NCBI GenBank assembly: GCA_036653595.1
Contig: JAVVTQ010000055.1
Coordinates: 1 to 7,842 of the forward strand
DNA length: 7,842 bases
Reading direction: 5' to 3'
DNA from: JAVVTQ01 sp036653595
Lineage (GTDB): Bacteria > Bacillota > Clostridia > Oscillospirales > Ruminococcaceae
Position numbers and translations under genes: made by a program. Position 1 is the stretch's first letter. Every line of letters begins with the position of its first letter. The notes below the pieces were generated by a model that made no database searches, was not told where the DNA came from, and saw nothing but the letters and a program-made list of their open reading frames with translations. Shown in pieces: positions 6,355 to 7,842 of the stretch.

Positions 6355-7021
6355 ATCCGATTCCCCGCACGGTTGAAATAAGCTCTGTGCCAAACACCTC
6401 GTCTATCTTCGCACGGAGATACCTTATATAGACGTCGACTATGTTAGTCTCTCCCACATAGTCCCAGCCCCATATTCTATCAATAAATGTCTCCCTCGTT
6501 ATTACAATTCCCGCATTTTTCATCAGCAGCTCCAGCATCAGAAACTCGCGCTTTGTAAGGTCTATTTTGTGCCCATTGTACGAAACGGTATGGCGGGCGC
6601 TGTCAAGGCACAGGCCTGAACAGTGCAAAACCTCAGCCTCAGCCTCAAATTTGACGCTTTGCTTTTTTCGCAGCGCCGACCTTATGCGCGCGAGCAATTC
6701 CTCTATGGCAAACGGCTTTGTGACATAGTCGTCGGCGCCCAAATCGAGTCCGGAAACCTTGTCCATGACCGCGTCGCGTGCCGTCAGCATGATGACAGGC
6801 ATCGCCGAAACCTTTCGAAGCCGTCTGATGACCTCATTTCCGTTTAGGCCCGGTAGCATCACATCGAGCAGAAGAAGGTCAAAGACACCCGAGAGCGCAA
6901 GCTCCAAGCCCTCGCGCCCATCGGATGATTTTTTTACCTCATACCCCTCGTGCTTAAGCTCAAGCTCAAGAAAGCGCGCTATTTTTTCGTCGTCCTCAAC
7001 GATGAGAATCTCTGTTGCCAT
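6341..7021 (-). CDS. OmpR/PhoB-type response regulator
   Basis: A 226-residue transcription factor. The receiver domain (about 1-120) has the acidic pair Asp10/Asp11, the phosphoacceptor Asp53 in LLLLDVMLPG, Thr80 in MPVIMLTARD and Lys102 in YVTKPF. The C-terminal winged helix (about 130-226) has the family pattern LTKREFLMLELLMKNAG, then VDVYIRYLRAKID and TVRGIGYVL. When phosphorylated by its partner it should dimerise and bind direct repeats in target promoters; the targets are unknown and may include its own operon. The ATG has GGGAG six to seven bases upstream. It lies 72 bases after the DUF4342 gene with no terminator between, and overlaps the start of the sensor kinase gene. Length and all key residues are normal. 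Confidence 0.95.
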   Translation of the reverse strand: MATEILIVEDDEKIARFLELELKHEGYEVKKSSDGREGLELALSGVFDLLLLDVMLPGLNGNEVIRRLRKVSAMPVIMLTARDAVMDKVSGLDLGADDYVTKPFAIEELLARIRSALRKKQSVKFEAEAEVLHCSGLCLDSARHTVSYNGHKIDLTKREFLMLELLMKNAGIVITRETFIDRIWGWDYVGETNIVDVYIRYLRAKIDEVFGTELISTVRGIGYVLK

Positions 7022-7093
7022 GGCTGCTCCCTGTTTGACGTCATTTTTTACTTTGGCGCCGCGTACCCGCCTTTATTGTAAACATACACAGCG

Positions 7094-7630
7094 CTATTTG
7101 TCGCCTTTTGAATTGTCAGTCTTTTTTTCGGAGTTTTTGATTTCTGTCTTGATGCTGTCGGCGATGTCAGTCGCTTTTCCCATGGCGTCATTTACCTTGT
7201 CGCTGCCAAGCTCCGCGCCTTTAAATGAATATCTGAATTCAAAAAACAGTCCGACAATCATAAGCGGCAGCACAAACCAAAACCCGATAATCAGCAGAAT
7301 CACAAAAACCGTGACCGGCACCGAGAGCTTGCGCTCGCCTCTGCGATATATTTCCAGAGTGTTTGAGTTGCCCTTGTCTATCACAGAGCAAAGGCATTCG
7401 CCAAAGGACTTGACAGAGCTTTTGAATCTGTCACTGTCCACGCCCGAGTTCGGCTCCCCTCGCTTTGTCGAGTATGAGGCAGATGCTTTTTGTGTCATGC
7501 CCTCGGCCTCAAGCCATATTATCGCGTCAAGAATATCTCCGTTGTTTTTCTCCAGGGCTTCGTTTGCCTGCGCGTAACTGACCCCTGTTTTTTCCACCAG
7601 TTTTTCCACCAGTTCAAAATTCTGTTTCAT
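7094..7630 (-). CDS. DUF4342 membrane protein with UBA-like N-terminus
   Basis: A 178-residue protein. Residues 1-42 form a UBA/TS-N-like three-helix domain (FELVEKLVEKTGVSYAQANE, then NNGDILDAIIWLEAEG). A polar linker follows (45-75). Then comes the DUF4342 core NTLEIYRRGERKLSVPVTVF (90-109), one hydrophobic region (103-130, possibly a hairpin or single span) ending in FFEFRYSFKG, and a charged Lys/Asp/Glu-rich tail (138-178). The molecular role of this family is not established. UBA-like folds usually bind proteins, as in elongation factor Ts and nascent-chain factors, so a membrane-tethered adaptor is possible but unproven. It is the first gene of the operon, ahead of the two-component pair. 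GGAGG lies seven bases before the ATG at 7630. Confidence 0.85.
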   Translation of the reverse strand: MKQNFELVEKLVEKTGVSYAQANEALEKNNGDILDAIIWLEAEGMTQKASASYSTKRGEPNSGVDSDRFKSSVKSFGECLCSVIDKGNSNTLEIYRRGERKLSVPVTVFVILLIIGFWFVLPLMIVGLFFEFRYSFKGAELGSDKVNDAMGKATDIADSIKTEIKNSEKKTDNSKGDK

Positions 7631-7767
7631 AATTAACCTCCGTTTTTATGCTATGGCCCTATTATGAACCCCCATTATTTAAAACCGACTTTGTCTTTGA
7701 TTAAAAGCAGATTAGAAATTGCTTTGATTTTCAATTTTGCCGTGCAAATGATAATTTCATTGACTTG
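7631..7767 (-). other. AT-rich leader of the DUF4342-TCS-glycerate kinase operon
   Basis: The promoter at 7768-7776 predicts a leader of about 130 bases. It has no terminator-like structure and no recognised riboswitch. It holds two exact copies of CTTTGATT (7695-7702 and 7722-7729, plus-strand reading) 27 bases apart, and the GGAGG ribosome site near 7638-7642. A second promoter within it is possible but none is convincing. Confidence 0.4.
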
Positions 7768-7776
7768 ATTATACCA
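7768..7776 (-). promoter_or_regulatory. Extended -10 promoter of the operon
   Basis: On the minus strand TATAAT (7773-7768) is preceded by TGG (7776-7774), giving the extended -10 form TGnTATAAT. Seventeen bases upstream there is no -35 match (TCGCTT); that position falls in the hairpin at 7783-7799. Transcription would start near 7761. An extended -10 can work without a good -35, and an activator is another option. Confidence 0.6.
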
Positions 7777-7782
7777 CAATTT

Positions 7783-7836
7783 CTGTCGCGAAGCGACAGG
7801 CGCGGCGAAGCCGTGAGGCGAAGCGCAGCTTCGGGG
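7783..7836. repeat. Cluster of three small GCGAAGC-core hairpins
   Basis: Three compact dyads follow each other. CTGTCGC-GAA-GCGACAG (7783-7799) is a perfect 7-bp stem. CGCGGC-GAA-GCCGTG (7801-7815) has six pairs with one G-U. CGAAGC-GCA-GCTTCG (7819-7833) has six pairs. The GCGAAGC or GGCGAAGC core recurs about every 15-20 bases. The composition is far more GC-rich than the AT-rich leader next to it. It may be an edge of an extragenic repeat or of a longer structured region continuing outside the window. Confidence 0.5.
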
Positions 7837-7842
7837 TTGTTA

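Noticed and set aside
6759..7577. Plus-strand open frame of 272 codons
   Set aside because: It runs antisense across the response regulator gene, the intergenic gap and the DUF4342 gene, and is Ser/Arg-rich as expected of a shadow frame.
7783..7842. CRISPR-like repeat array
   Set aside because: The units are short hairpins without uniform repeat length or unique spacers, and no cas gene is present.

Overview
The window reads as ordinary chromosomal DNA of a low-to-mid GC Gram-positive anaerobe, most likely a Clostridia-class Firmicute. This is inferred from strong GGAGG-type ribosome binding sites, hairpin-plus-U-tract terminators, TATAAT-type promoters, an OmpR-type two-component pair of Firmicute style and a DUF4342 protein. 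No rRNA, tRNA, CRISPR array, transposase or phage gene was seen.

Left part, plus strand: the 3' end of an integral membrane protein gene (1-474, 5' end outside the window) closes with a very strong terminator (528-572). A 344-base intergenic region follows, with two GTCA...TGAC dyads. It leads to an MFS transporter gene (819-2111) of the sugar/glycoside type related to the SLC45/sucrose symporter group. The transporter gene converges on a minus-strand GntR-type regulator gene (2171-3634), and one bidirectional terminator (2120-2172) serves both. The regulator is unusual: two complete GntR winged helices, each followed by its own roughly 170-180-residue helical region. Its gene has a clear promoter (3667-3695).

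Right part, minus strand: four genes appear to form one operon read from right to left. They are a DUF4342 protein with a UBA-like N-terminus (7630-7094), an OmpR/PhoB response regulator (7021-6341), its membrane sensor histidine kinase (6354-4990) and a glycerate kinase (4993-3857). The operon ends at a hairpin terminator (3829-3796). Regulator and kinase genes overlap by about 14 bases, and kinase and glycerate kinase genes share an ATGA, so translation of the last three genes is probably coupled. A promoter with an extended -10 lies at 7768-7776, directly downstream of a cluster of small GCGAAGC-core hairpins that runs to the window edge.

No whole system here is clearly new. The parts most worth a second look are the double-headed GntR protein, the welding of a metabolic kinase gene to a signalling cassette, a long insertion inside the HAMP-like linker of the sensor kinase, related dyads upstream of both the transporter and the regulator, and the mini-hairpin cluster at the right edge.
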